A stretch of DNA of 64,000 nucleotides, from the NCBI GenBank assembly GCA_019671005.1, contig CM033723.1, positions 19,731,254 through 19,795,253 of the forward strand, given 5' to 3'. Below the pieces are notes generated by a model that searched no databases, was not told the DNA's origin, and was given only the letters and a program-made list of their open reading frames with translations. Shown here one piece after another: positions 1 to 11,003 of this stretch. The translations under genes were made by a program, and so were the position numbers. This stretch comes from Hibiscus mutabilis (lineage: Eukaryota > Streptophyta > Magnoliopsida > Malvales > Malvaceae). Within the stretch, counting starts at the first letter, position 1; each line of letters starts with the position of its first letter.

Positions 1-431
1 CTAATTATTCTTCAACACTTGCAACACAATTCGTAAATGCTGATCGTGTTGTTCCTCGGTACAAGAGTACATGAGTATATCATCGATAAAACCACCGCAA
101 ACTGATCAAGGTACTCATGAAACACCCTATTCATCATGTCCATGAAAGCAGCTGGGGCATTCGTCAAACCAAATGGCATAACCAAAAACTCGTAATGCCC
201 GTACCTCGTACAAAATGACGTCTTATGCATATCCACATCCTTAACCTTCAACTGAAAATACCGCGATCTTAAATCAATCTTCAAAAACACTATTGCTTTG
301 CAAAACTAATCAAACAAGTCGTCAATCCACGATAACGAGTACTTGTTCTTCACTGTCAACTTATTCAACTGACGATAATCAATGCATATATGCATCGTAC
401 CATTCTTATTTTTCACGAAAAGAACAGGGGT
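1..431 (-). pseudogene. Element A: reverse transcriptase fragment (Ty3/gypsy)
   Basis: Read on the minus strand from 431 down, this encodes the N-terminal half of a Ty3/gypsy RT: a PVLFVK-like start, CIDYRQLNKLTVKN, WIDDLFD, then KIDLRSRYFQLKVKD, RYGHYEFLVMPFGLTNAP and FHEYLDQF. A stop sits just after LFD. The frame breaks at about 85-95, where one T is missing just before the conserved IDD of the catalytic centre, so the active site cannot be made. The left end leaves the window. At about 431 the similarity stops abruptly and plus-strand pol of element B begins, so A is truncated and head-to-head with B. Family 1 by its closeness to the RTs of D and F. Family assignment is firm; the cause of the truncation is not known. 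Confidence 0.85.
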
Positions 432-1365
432 CAAGCATACCTAGCTTATGTTATGAACCCAAATATGAGGGAAGTGCGTGCCCAAGATATTCGCACAGTT
501 TGTGATTTTCCATAAGTGTTTCCAAAAGAGTTGCTTGGTTTGCCACCGGATAGGGAGGTGGAGTTTTGTATTGAGACATACGCGGATATGGCTCTAGTGT
601 CGATTGCTTCATATCGTATAACACCGAAGGAGTTAAAGGAATTGAAGAACCAGTTGCAAGAGTTGTTTGTTCGTGGTTTCATTCGGCCAAGTGTATCACT
701 GTGGGGAGCACTGGTGTTGTTTATGAAAAAGAAAGATGGTACGATGAGAATGTGCATTGATTATCAGTAATTAAACAAGTTGACGATTAAGAACAAGTAT
801 CTTTTGCCAAGGATTGATGATTTGTTTGATCAGTTCTGGGTGCTACATTGTTTTCTAATGTTGATCTGAGGTCTGGGTATTACCAGTTGAAGGTGAAGGA
901 TAAGGATGTGCCAAAGACAACTTTTCGCACACGCTATGGGCATTATGAGTTCTTAGTGGTGCCGTTTGGATTGACCAATGCACCGATAGCATTCATGGAT
1001 ATGATGAATTGGGTGTTCCATGAATTCTTGGATTAATTTGTGGTAGTGTTCATCGATGACATTCTTGTGTACTCTCGTACCGAGGAGGATCACAATCGAC
1101 ATCTACGGATTGTGTTACAATTTATGTTGGATAACAAGCTTTACGCCAAGTTGAACAAGTGTGAGTTTTGGTCAAGAAGGTGGTTTTCCTTGGCCATGTT
1201 ATTTCGGCCGAAGGTATTCATATGGATCCGTAAAAAAAGAGGTGGTTGTGAATTGGAAGCAACCGAAGTTGGTATTAGAAGTTCGTAGTTTTTGGGGTTG
1301 GGAGGATATTACTGATGCTTTGTTGATGGTTTCTCGAGCCTTTGACGAAATTGTTGTAGAAAGAT
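432..1365 (+). pseudogene. Element B: end of protease region and reverse transcriptase
   Basis: The segment opens inside the PR-RT linker (QAYLAYVMNP, then DIRTVCDF) and runs into RT: ELLGLPPDREVEF, SIASYRITPKELKEL, FIRPSVSLWGA, KKKDGTMRMCIDY, RYGHYEFLVVPFGLTNAP and the catalytic FIDDILVYSRTEEDH near 1045-1090. Breaks include stops after VCDFP, after CIDYQ, and at FLD* before the active site. A frameshift near 840 separates WVLHCF from the NVDLRSGYYQLKVKD block, and the frame is lost again near 1170-1360 in the thumb region. PR and gag are absent because the copy is cut at 432 where it meets element A. No product is possible. Confidence 0.88.
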
Positions 1366-1902
1366 GTGAGTTTTGAGTGGACGGAAGGTAGACAACAAGC
1401 ATTCAATAAGCTGAAGGGAGCTTTGATGCAAGCTCCAGTTTTGATTCATCCTGAGTCAGGAAAAGAGTTTGTCGTGTATAGTGATGCATCTTACGTGAGT
1501 TTGGGGAGTGTGTTGATGCAAGAAGAAAGGGTTGTAGCTTATGCATCTAGATAGTTGAAGGTGAACAAGTACAATTACCCTACTTACGATATTGAGCTTG
1601 CGGCAATAGTGTTTGGCTTGAAGATTTGGCGACACTATCTATATGGTGAAAAGTGTACAGTGTATACAAATCACAAAAGTTTGAAATACTTGATGTCCCA
1701 GAAAGAGTTAAATCTTAGGCAAAGAAGATGGTTAGAGTTGCTTAAGGATTACAATCTGACAACTGAATATCATCTGGGAAAAGCTAATGTGGTGGTTGAT
1801 GCTTTGAGTAGGAAGGTCGCGGTGGAGTTAAGAGCGATGTTTGAGCGGTTGAGTGTGTCGTGAGATGGCGGGTTATTGGCTGAGTTACAAGTGAAGCCTT
1901 TG
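1366..1902 (+). pseudogene. Element B: RNase H domain
   Basis: Type-I RNase H of a Ty3/gypsy pol. Visible blocks are FEWTEGRQQAFNKLK, the first catalytic aspartate in YSDAS, the glutamate in YDIELAAIVFGLKIWRHYLYG, then YTNHKSLKYLMSQ and VVVDALSRK. The third catalytic position, normally FTDHKSL, reads TNH, so the aspartate is replaced by asparagine. In-frame stops lie after AYASR (1552-1554) and after RLSVS (1861-1863). Downstream comes the usual linker toward integrase. Confidence 0.88.
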
Positions 1903-2653
1903 ATGTTGCAAACGATTAAGGAGAATAAACCTTATGATGATTCTTTGGTGCCGCATGTTAAGAATTTCTTAGATGGAAATCCAACGGATTATGGTTTTAG
2001 TGAAGATGGGGTTTTGTGTTTCAAAGGTTGAGTGGTGGTGCCAAGTGATAAAGAGTTAAGGTACACTATCTTGACTAAGGCATATTCAAGTCCTTTTGCT
2101 ATGCATCCAGGGAATATGAAGATGTATCAGGACTTGAAGAAAGAGTATTTTTGGGTTAGCTTGAAGAAGGATGTCGCAGATTTTGTTGCTTGTTCCATGG
2201 TTTGCCAATGTGTTAAGGTAGAACATCGGTTTCCTTTGGTTTGTTGCAATAGCTAAGGATTCCATAACAGAAGTGAGAGAGAATCACCATGGATTTTATG
2301 TCCGGGTTACCTTTGACGCCATCAAAGAAGAATTTTGTTTGGGTGATTGTGGATAGGTTTACGAAGTGTGCTCATTTTCTGGCTGTGCATACGACATATA
2401 CTTTGGATAAGTTGGCAGAGTTGTACATTGCTGAGATTGTGAGGTTGCACAGCGTGCCAGTCTATTGTATCAGATCTACTTTTCACCGAGAGGTTCAGGG
2501 AGTGTTTGCATAAAGCCCTAGGTACACGGTTGAACTTTAGTACTTTGTATCATCCTCAAACGGATGGTCAGTCTGAGCGTGTTATCCAAGTGTTGGAAGA
2601 TTTATTGCAATGTTGTATTATAGATTTTCAGCGGCCATGGGAGAAGCAGTTGT
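1903..2653 (+). pseudogene. Element B: integrase, cut by insertion of element C
   Basis: Contains the linker, the HHCC zinc-binding region (FAMHPGNMKMYQDL, then ACSMVCQCVK at about 2100-2220), and the start of the catalytic core (MDFMSGLPLTPSKK, VDRFTKCAHFLAVHT). The block that normally holds the second catalytic aspartate (SDRDPRFT) is scrambled near 2460-2500. Then STLYHPQTDGQSERVIQVLEDLL supplies the region of the catalytic glutamate. Stops occur after FKG (2029-2031) and near 2255. At 2653 the reading WEKQLL is interrupted by the TGTAAC end of element C's 3' LTR, so C inserted into this gene. The remainder of B is not found in the window. Confidence 0.88.
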
Positions 2654-5622
2654 TGTAACTCCCTCGACCCGGCCTAGTCGCAAGACCAAACTGAGCAAGC
2701 TACATTAGGTTTTCCGAAGTAAAACGTAAAGAATTAAGCCCGAAACCCGATCATTTTTTCTTTTATCTTATCCAAATGCAAAATTTTTATCCTATATGTG
2801 TATACGGATTTTTGGTGAAAACCCAACTCAATCGAGCGTCGAATTGACATCCAAATGGTCACATATACGATTTAAGGACCAAATTGCAAATTCTAAAAAT
2901 TACGAGGACTTAGCCCAATTTCAAGTTACCATCAGTTAATTTGATAGGTTACATGCTTACACGTAAAAAATCAGCTCAAAACAATCATCCGAACTTATTC
3001 AATTGCATCCACAATATTCAGGGACCAAAACACAAGAGACCATAAACAGAAATCCATGACATTACCTGTAAAAATGGCTACCAGTACCGATACAATCGCA
3101 GTCGTACCGATACAGACTAGCCACTCGTACCGGTACATAGTGTACCGTATCGATACGCCACGCCAGCTTGCAAAATATTAAAACCGTACCGGTACGAGCC
3201 CTTGGTGTTTTGGTACACGGGTTTTCCCCAAAAAGTAACTTTCCAGTAATGAGTTCCCGTACCGATACACCTTACCCCATACCGGTACACCAAGCTTAAA
3301 TTGCTTACCCGTACCGGTACACACATACCTGTACCGATGCTAAATGTCCTATTTTGCCTATTCATACCGATACAGTTCCTTGCATACTGGTACACGTAGG
3401 CTTGTAATGTCATTTTCTACTGGTTTAATATGCTTCCAACCTTATCAAAACATTCTAACATTCTCCTAAAACACCACCAACACAATTTAGAATCAGACCA
3501 CCAACATGTATCATTAACCAACAGCAAGTCCCATTGCTCAACCTCAATTTAATCCTTCTCATGCATAACAACTATATGCAAAGCTTAAAGAGTAAACATG
3601 TATAAATCACTATATACAACATAAACTTTTCAATGATACATCAACAATTATGTTGGCTCAAAAGTGATCATTAACCAAGTTCCTTTACCAAAATAGTTCA
3701 TCGGATACACGGATTCAACAAGTGTTTACCCAACACTTCAAGCCATCTCAACCAGAATAGCGATACAATCACAATTGCGGCACCTAAACAACCGGGTACA
3801 CTTTCAACCCAATAGGACACCAACCCCACTCATCGGTTAGATGCTTAACCCACTAACGGGAGTTTACAATACTATATAACCCCTATAGCATTAGGGTACT
3901 TGGATGGAGCTTTCGGTACACGGATCTAAACCCCTCAACATCCAAGGCGACTTATTATAGTGCACTATCAATCCTATGGCCGGCCAACTATATCCGATAA
4001 CAATTTTAAAACCACATCACTTGCCAATATAATTAACCATTTACCATTACCTCACTATTTTTAACAAGCATTAACCCAACCAATTTTTCCAAAGCAACAA
4101 CCATGCTTTAAACCACAAGTATAAAACATATACTTACAAGGATCACTTACCACGTGCATCCTTTAGCATCTCATGGTTAAAAACAGTATCTCAAATGCTT
4201 AAAAACATGCTTAAACGGTAGGCTCAATGTAAATCAAAACAAGTGCATAAAAACCATTTCACACTAGCACAACCAAGGGAGAAAAACCACATTTACTTTC
4301 TTCCGAGCTTAAACCAGCGTATCAACCTAAGTTTAAACCCCCATAAACCACCTTTAGAACATTCTATAGCTGGAACCCATGTTCTCACTCACCGATACAC
4401 GAAATCTTGATTCACCGATGCGAAATCAAGCGTCCGAAGCCTCCAAAGCTTCACCGATAACTTTCGGATCAACCTCCCCTGTTTTAACCACATTACAACA
4501 GAGGATTAATGCATCTCAATGCATTCAAAACACTGCCACAACAATACCTCACGGACTTCCACAATCCTCTCAAAATTACCCAACCACAACAACCGAAATC
4601 ATCACCTAAACCTTTCCAAAAACAACCCAGCCACAATCTAACAATCTAACACTTCCATAATCATCTATTAACACTCAAAAACAGGATTAATTCATTCATA
4701 TACTTCCAGCAATTACACAGCCACCACAACTCCACAAAAAACCAATCTAACAACCTAAACAACTAGGATTCAAGAGTTTCGAATTCCATTGATAAAATCA
4801 ACTTGTCAAAATAATAATACATCCAAAATATGATTAAAATCATCTATAACATTAGAAAACAGATCCAATACGAATCTTTCTCTATTTTATCAAATTCACC
4901 CAATTAAATCAATTAATTCAATATAAAAATACAAAATCAGATTATAAACCATAAATCAAGGATCAAACACTTGGGAATATCAATAAAGAACCATTTAATA
5001 GAGGAGATCATAGACCTTGCCCCTATTGTGTGATTTCTCATTCAATTGACTTGTTGAAAGCTAAGAAAACACAAGATTTCAATGAGGTTTTGTAAATCAA
5101 AGGTAAAGAATCAATTACAAATCAATAAACTGAGTAAAATAATCTCTCACCTCTAATTTTAATGAAAACTTGAGTGTTTGGCAGAAGAGAAGTGGAGAGA
5201 AAAGTTACGTCAATTTTCTTGAAAATTATAACTAACTTTTTAATAACCAAATCCCCTTTCAATTAACTTTTAAAACACATGTTAAAAAGGTTTAATTGAT
5301 AGGAGAAATCACCAACAAATACTTGGTAAAATAGCTCCTTAAGGATTCTAAGAGTTTGATCCCTTTCATTTTAGTCACCTTTAAAAACTAGTTTTCAAAA
5401 ATTGCATTTTGGTCACTAACCAAAATGTCAGACTTCCAAAACCCATTTTCCAAAATTGTTTTCACCAATATTAATCATATATTAAAATATGATTTTAACC
5501 ATTTTCCACTTTTTATCTTACCAAAAAATATTTACTCTCGAAACCGACTCGAATCCCTAACCCGGTCCACTAGACCGTCTAACAAGCCACAAAACCGCTA
5601 GGCCCAAAATTGGGGCGTTACA
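2654..5622 (-). repeat. Element C 3' LTR (2,969 bp)
   Basis: Both ends are intact: TGTAAC at 2654 on the plus strand and GTTACA ending at 5622, so the LTR has inverted ends TGTAAC...GTTACA. The inner edge follows the polypurine tract of C's pol; the outer edge abuts B's integrase. The end rich in CTCGACCCGGCCTAGTCGC is shared with all family 1 LTRs at 14149, 15424, 25546 and 38678, which defines the terminal repeat. The body is AT-rich and non-coding, with a GTAC-motif cluster at 3075-3400. The minisatellite present in other family 1 LTRs is not obvious here. The short open frames inside are not genes. Confidence 0.9.
3075..3400. repeat. Cluster of GTACCGGTAC / GTACCGATAC motifs in C 3' LTR
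   Basis: About ten copies of a near-palindromic motif lie in about 325 bp. Many read CGTACCGGTAC or GTACCGATAC, each with one or two GTAC cores, separated by 10-45 bp of ordinary sequence. Equivalent clusters occur in the other family 1 LTRs and in the unrelated K LTR. Function unknown. Confidence 0.8.
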
Positions 5623-5645
5623 ACTCTCCCCAACTTAAGAAATTT
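5623..5645 (-). other. Element C polypurine tract
   Basis: On the minus strand this reads TTTCTTAAGTTGGGGAGAGT directly before the LTR start TGTAACGCC. A purine-rich run at this place primes plus-strand DNA synthesis in LTR retrotransposons. The same run with small changes precedes the LTRs of D, E, F, G and K. Confidence 0.75.
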
Positions 5646-6935
5646 CATCCTCAAACTTTTACCTGGAGGAAATAGGTACGAAAACTGTTCCAGCATATCT
5701 GACTTGCGTTCCCACGTGGCCTCCTTAACACCGCGGTGCCTCCACAACACCTTAACAAGCTCGACCGTCTTGCCACGCAGAATCTTACTACTGGTATTTA
5801 GAAACTCTACTAGTTCCTCATCATAAGATAGATCCAGTCTCAACTCAATATCCTTCACTGGCATAACATGTGAGGGATCCGACCGATACCTCCGCAACAT
5901 CGAAACACGAAACACATCATGAATCCTCTCCAACTCAGAAGGTAACCTCAAACATTACGCAACAGGACCCACACATTCAACAACCTTGTATGGTCCAATA
6001 AACCTTGGGCTAAGCTTCCCTTTTTGCCTGAAACGCATCACCTTCTTCCAAGGTGACACGTCGGGCTAACCTCATACTCAATATCCCCATGCTTCAAATC
6101 CGCGTAGGATTTTTGATGATCCGAAGCTGCTTTCAAGCGCTCACATATTAACTTTACTTTTTCATTCGTGCCTCTCAAGACATTAGGCAAGGAAAGATGC
6201 TTCTCCCCAACTTTAGCCCAACACACAGGCATACGACACTTCCTGCCATACAACGCCTCATACGGTGCCATCTGTATACTAGCCTGATAATTGTTATTAT
6301 AAGCAAACTCCATCAAAGGTAATTGCTTTTCCCACATTCCATGGAACTCAATAATACATCATCTCAATATATCCTCGAGAACCTGAATCACGCGCTCCGA
6401 CTGACCATCCGTCTGAAGAAGATATGAAGTGCTGAAATTTAGTCGAGTTCCCAGAGCACGATGCAAAGCACATCTAGAACCTTTCCGTGAAATCCAGATC
6501 TTTATCCGAAACTATGGATTTAGGCACCCCATGCAAACGCACAATCTTGGAGATGTACAGATCAACCAACCTATCTAAGGTATATATAGTATGCACTAGC
6601 AAGAAATGTGCACACTTCGTAAACCGATCAACTATCACCCAAATAGAATCCTTTTTGGTCGGCATCAAAGGCAACCCAGACACAAAATCCATGGTGATTC
6701 TCTCCCACTTCCATTGCGGTATCCTCAACGGTTGCAACAACCCAGATGGAAACTTATGCTTAGCTTTCACCCGTTGACATACCATGCATCGAGAAACAAA
6801 ATCAGCCATATCTCTCTTCAGTCCAACCCAATAGTACTCTTCCTTCAAACCACGATACATCTTAGTACTACCAAAATGCATAGAAAAAGGACTAGCATGG
6901 GCTTCAGGTCAGAATGGTATGCCTCAACTAATCAT
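5646..6935 (-). pseudogene. Element C: integrase with C-terminal chromodomain
   Basis: Minus-strand integrase in several frames. From the N-terminus: FGSTKMYRGLKEEYYWVGLKRD and SRCMVCQRVK (zinc-binding HHCC region), MDFVSGLPLMPTKKDS (first catalytic aspartate), IVRLHGVPKSIVSDKDLDF (second), a frameshifted block ending in GQSERVIQVLED near 6380-6410 (glutamate), FAYNNNYQASIQMAPYEALYGRK, the SH3-like C-terminal part, then LERIHDVFRVSMLRRYRSDPSHV. The chromodomain is LVKVLWRHRGVKEATWERKSD near 5700-5765. The last frame reads through the polypurine tract into the LTR because the usual stop is lost. Frameshifts near 5955, 6060 and 6470 make it non-functional. In living chromoviruses the chromodomain directs integration to heterochromatin. 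Confidence 0.9.
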
Positions 6936-7620
6936 CTTCAGGCACCACAATTTGACCTTTAAAACACAACACTCCCTCATCATTAAAATGAAAATCTGTA
7001 GGATTCCCATCCATAATATCCTTCACATGTGGCACCAAACTCTCATCATGCAGCTGTGTTTCCTTAATCAATTGTGACAAGGACGGTTTTACTTGCAACT
7101 TAGCTATCAACCCACCTTCACACGTCACACTCAACCGAGCGAACATAACTCTCAACTCCATAGCAACCTTCCTACTCAAAGCATCCGCCACCACATTAGC
7201 ATTGCTCAAGTGATACTCAATAGACAAATCATAATCTTTAAGCAACTCTAACCACCTCAGTTGCCTAAGATTCAACTCCTTTTGGGACATCAAATACTTC
7301 AGACTTTTGTGACCCGTAAAGACCACACATTTCTCGCCATAAAGGTAATGCCTCCAGATTTTCAAGGCAAACACAATTGCGGCAAGCTCAAGATCATGAG
7401 TAGGGTAATTACATTCATGCACCTTCAACTGTCTAGATGCATACGTAACTACCTTACCATCCTGCATCAACACACAACCAAGCCCAACATATGACGCATC
7501 ACTATAAACAACAAACTCCTTCCTTGATTCAGGTTGAACCAATACTAGAGCTCGCGTCAGAGCTTTCTTCAATCTTTCAAAAGCCCACTGCCTATCATTC
7601 ATCTACTCAAAACGAACATT
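6936..7620 (-). pseudogene. Element C: RNase H domain and integrase linker
   Basis: The longest open stretch of this element covers about 224 codons from 7602 down to 6928. It holds RQWAFERLKKALTRALVLV, YSDASYVGLGCVLMQDGKV, YPTHDLELAAIVFALKIWRHYLYG, FTGHKSLKYLMSQKELNLRQ and NVVADALSRK. The third catalytic position reads TGH instead of TDH, so the aspartate is lost; the other acidic residues are in place. It continues into the linker (GGLIAKLQVKPSLSQLIKE) ahead of the integrase. Confidence 0.9.
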
Positions 7621-8500
7621 CTTCTGCAACAACTTGGTTAAAAGAGCCGCCAAACTGGAGAACCCCTCAACAAACCTATGATAATAACCAGCCAACCCAA
7701 GGAAACTTTACACTTTTATCACAGATTTAGGCACCTTTCAACTCATCACAGCCTCAACCTTGTGCGGATCAACACGTATTCCCTCGGCCGACACAACATG
7801 CCCAAGGAAAACAACCTTCCTAAGCCAAAACTCTCATTTGCTTAACTTGGCATACAACTAATTAATCAACAATGTCTGAAGCACAATCCACAAATGTCTA
7901 TCATGATCCTCCTCGGTACGAGAGTACACAAGGATATCATCGATAAACACAACCACAAACTGGTCCAAAAACTCATGGAACATACGATTCATCATGTCCA
8001 TGAAAGCAGTCGGTGCATTGGTCAAACCAAATAGCATCACCAAAAACTCATAATGCCCAAACCATGTACAAAAGCTGTCTTGGGCACATCCACATCCTTC
8101 ACCTTCAACTGATAGTACCCAAACCTCAAATCTATCTTAGAAAACACTGAGGAACCCCTAAACTAATCAAACAGATCATCTATCCACGGTAAGGGATACT
8201 TGTTCTTTATAGTCAACTTGTTCAGTTGCTGATAGTCTATACACATCCGCAACGTACCATCATTCTTCTTTACAAACAACACTGGTACTCCCCACGGTGA
8301 ATGACTAGGTCTAATAAAACCTCAATCAAGCAACTCTTGCAGCTGTGTCTTCAACTCCTTTAATTCCTTCCAAGCCATGCGATACAGGGCAATAGACACT
8401 GGTGCCATATTCGTAAAGACCTCGATGCCAAACTCAACCTCTCGGTCTGGTGGCAACCCTGGCAACTCTTCTGAAAAAATACCTAGAAACTCACATACAG
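7621..8500 (-). pseudogene. Element C: reverse transcriptase
   Basis: Reading down from about 8500: LPGLPPDREVEFGIEVF, SIALYRMAWKELKEL, then a stop-broken block with CIDYQQLNKLTIKN near 8200-8240, YEFLVMLFGLTNAPTAFMDMMNRMFHEFLDQFVVVFIDDILVYSRTEEDHDRH at 7900-8050 (only parts are quoted as seen; the catalytic FIDD is intact), and a thumb region with EVRSFLGLAGYYHRF-like sequence near 7670-7720. Stops and frameshifts around 7850, 8080, 8160 and 8320 inactivate it. Confidence 0.87.
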
Positions 8501-9040
8501 TGCGAATATCTTGCACCCTCTATTTCTTTGAACCAAGAATCATAACGTAGGACAAGAAAGCCTGACATCCAGAATCTAACATTTGACTTGCTTCCAAAGC
8601 CAAAGCAGCATTAGACAAAAACTTAGCATTCTCACCAACAACTACCACCTCAAAATCATCTGATAACCTCAACGATATTCGTTTGGCCTTAAAGTCCATC
8701 GCATCTCTATGTTCGATTAACCAATCCATACCCAAAATCACATCAAAACCATGGAATGGAAACTTCATCAAGTCCACGACAAACTCATATCCCTGAACCA
8801 TCAGCGAACACCTACGATGCAAGCTCCTAACCATGACCGTCTCCCCAAGAGAACTAGTCACTCTAACACACACATTAAGAATTTCAACATATATATCAAG
8901 CAATTGTGCATGCTCACTCAAGGTGTATGAATGGGTAGAACCAGAATCGACCAACGAATACAATGGCAAAGACTGTAAAAAGAATGTACCTATAATTACA
9001 ACGGCGTCATTGCGATCCTCTTGATGCGCGTACACCCTAT
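8501..9040 (-). pseudogene. Element C: aspartic protease
   Basis: A single open frame of about 171 codons (9035 to 8520) carries a retropepsin. TFFLQSLPLYSLVDSGSTHSY has the catalytic DSG; further on are GETVMVRSLHRRCSLMVQG and DVILGMDWLIEHRDAMDF, the conserved flap and C-terminal blocks of Ty3/gypsy proteases, then the PR-RT linker ALALEASQMLDSGCQAFLSY. In a live element this enzyme cuts the Gag-Pol polyprotein. The domain itself has no stop, but gag upstream is split by J and RT downstream is broken, so it cannot be made in context. Confidence 0.88.
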
Positions 9041-9165
9041 CTGATCCACCTCCCTCAGGTTAGATAGCAATGGTTTTAGCCATAGTCCTCTACCCACCAT
9101 CTCTACGCTGAAACGGTCCACAGTCACGACCACGGCCTCTCTACGGAGCAACAACAGATGCATCA
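9041..9165 (-). pseudogene. Element C: C-terminal end of gag, left of the J insertion
   Basis: Minus strand MGDASVVAP, a stop, then RGRGRDCGPFQRRDGG leads into the protease. This is the arginine/glycine-rich tail that follows the zinc knuckle in family 1 gag. At 9165/9166 it is cut by plus-strand element J; gag resumes at 12799. Confidence 0.75.
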
Positions 9166-9930
9166 CCCATATTTGATAAAAGTTATGTTGAAGGAACTTT
9201 GTGTTGATGATCAGAGGAGACTCAAAGAAAAAGTATTATCTCATCTGAAAGGATTAGACCCGTATTTGATAAAGTAATGTTACGGTACATACTCAGAAGT
9301 CTATTAACTAGAAGCTCTTTCTTTGAGTGTTTCGTAACAAAGTTTTTCCTAGAGATGCAACGAAGTTTCTTGCATCTTAATTAGGGCAATTGGATTATTT
9401 ATGGGTATGAGTGCAAGTTTAATAAACTGAGCTGATTTGCTTCTAAGCTGCTTCCTACAGACAAAAAGAGAGCCTGTTATGACAGCTGATAGAGGGCTGG
9501 AGGTCAGGTAAAAAGAAATAGTGAATGCCCTATGTATTTCAAAATTCTATGAAGTAATAAATTATGCCAAAGGTAATACAAAGGGTTTAGAATGAAAAAA
9601 TATCTAAACAGAGGTCACAGCTTGTAAAGAGGAATAGTGAATCATTATGTATTTCACCACTTCTAAAAGTGGTGAGGATTCCCGACAAAGATATCAAGCT
9701 AAATTTATTACATAGTTCTGCTAAGAGATCAAGACAAGGAAAATTAAGAAATCTCTTATATTTATAATTAATGTTAGAGATTCAAGAAAACCATAAAAAC
9801 AATCATGTGAGGATTGTGATAATTGGCATGCATGAGCATGTAGAGTTTTTATTGGAATTTGTTACCAATGTGAAAATTATTTAACTTATACTATGGATAC
9901 CGAGCATGAAGGGTAAGATGGGAGAGTATT
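9166..9930 (+). pseudogene. Element J: gag remnant with zinc knuckles
   Basis: Most of this stretch is unreadable, but near 9810-9875 it still encodes CEDCDNWHA, a stop, ACRVFIGICYQCENY. This matches the paired Cys motifs at the end of plant Ty3/gypsy Gag, which package element RNA (compare CEHCGKHHLRVC and CYRCLAPGHMAKDC in element K). The histidine and the last cysteine of the second knuckle are lost. The upstream part (9166-9800) shows no domain I can name. Confidence 0.55.
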
Positions 9931-10975
9931 CCTATTGTTTGTGAGTTTTAAATGGGTTGCCCAAGAGGAGCTGTTAGGTTTGATGCTTAATCAAGAGGCT
10001 AAGTTTAGGATTGGATTTAATCCAATATTGGACCTATATCGATTGCACTCTATAGAATGGCTATTTCTAGATTGAGAAAGCTAATGGCCTAGTTGTAAGA
10101 ATCATCGGATTGAGGTTTTATACGACCCAGTATATCACCTTAAAAAGCTCTAGTGATGTTAGTTAAAGAAGTAGTAATATTCATCCAAGATTAAATTACG
10201 ATTATATTATTACTAGTAGAATAAGATTTGATAGTAGCACTAGTATTAGCGCAGTATGAATCTAGTAAGGATTCTACCTTATTCAATAATACATCCCATA
10301 ATAGGTTGGGATGTGTATTGATGTAATAAGGATGAAGTACTAGTTGATGTATTTAGCCAAAAGTCATTCTTTGGCTTATAAGCATTAAATGCCCAATTAC
10401 CTTTGCCTTATAAGTCATTCTCTGATTTATTTCATAATGCGGAGAATAAAGTAAGAATGGTTCGAAGCAATCTAGAATTGCTTTAGAATGATGGATATTA
10501 TATGCTGATCGTGAAAGAAAAGATATTTAATATGAAGTTAAGGATAAAGTATTCCTTAAAAGTTTCACCTTGGAAGGAAGTGTTATGGTTTGTATAAAAA
10601 AGGAAGCTGAGTCTGAGATTATTGGAGCACATAAGATTGTGAAAAGGGCTGGTATGGTGGCTTATTAGTTAGTCTTACCTCCGAAAATGGACAAGATTCA
10701 TAATATATTTCATGTATCGATACTCAAGAAGTATCGATCAGATCCTTTACATATCATTACCCGGAAGGAATAGAGATTTAACTGAATTTGATTTACGAGG
10801 AAGAATCGGTAAAGATACTGGCACATGGAGTCAAAGAACTAAGAAATAAGATGATCTCGCTTGTTAAAGTTCTTTGGCTAAATCATGAAGTCGAAAAAGC
10901 GATATGGGAAAGAGAAAAAGATATGAGAAAACAGTTTTCTCATTATTTTTGAATCAGGTACGTATTAAAAATTCG
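9931..10975 (+). pseudogene. Element J: collapsed pol (RT start, RNase H piece, chromodomain)
   Basis: In order: EELLGLMLNQEAKFRIGF and LHSIEWLF (start of RT, 9965-10080); an abrupt jump at about 10130-10165 to ALVLVLAQYESSKDF and GCVLM (RNase H, 10220-10330); then, with integrase core missing, KVSPWKEVLWFV, YFMYRYSRSIDQIL and a chromodomain-like LVKVLWLNHEVEKAIWEREKD (10860-10925, seen across frames). Two internal deletions removed most of RT and most of INT. Sequence from about 10340 to 10500 is ambiguous. Typical of an old, methylated remnant. Confidence 0.7.
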
Positions 10976-10979
10976 AGGA

Positions 10980-11003
10980 CAAATTTTCTTAAGGGGGAAT
11001 AAA
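10980..11003 (+). other. Element J polypurine tract
   Basis: AATTTTCTTAAGGGGGAATA lies just after the chromodomain remnant, at the same position as the tract of element H (CTTAAGGGGAGGAATTG). The TGTAATATCC start of the LTR that should follow has been deleted here. Confidence 0.65.

Noticed and set aside
1..2653. Endogenous caulimovirus (pararetrovirus) RT
   Set aside because: RT and RNase H alone could suggest it, but integrase, chromodomain, LTRs, polypurine tract and Met PBS in sister copies identify Ty3/gypsy elements; no movement or coat protein motifs.
6487..6962. Plus-strand frames of 96 and 118 codons
   Set aside because: Antisense shadows of C's integrase.
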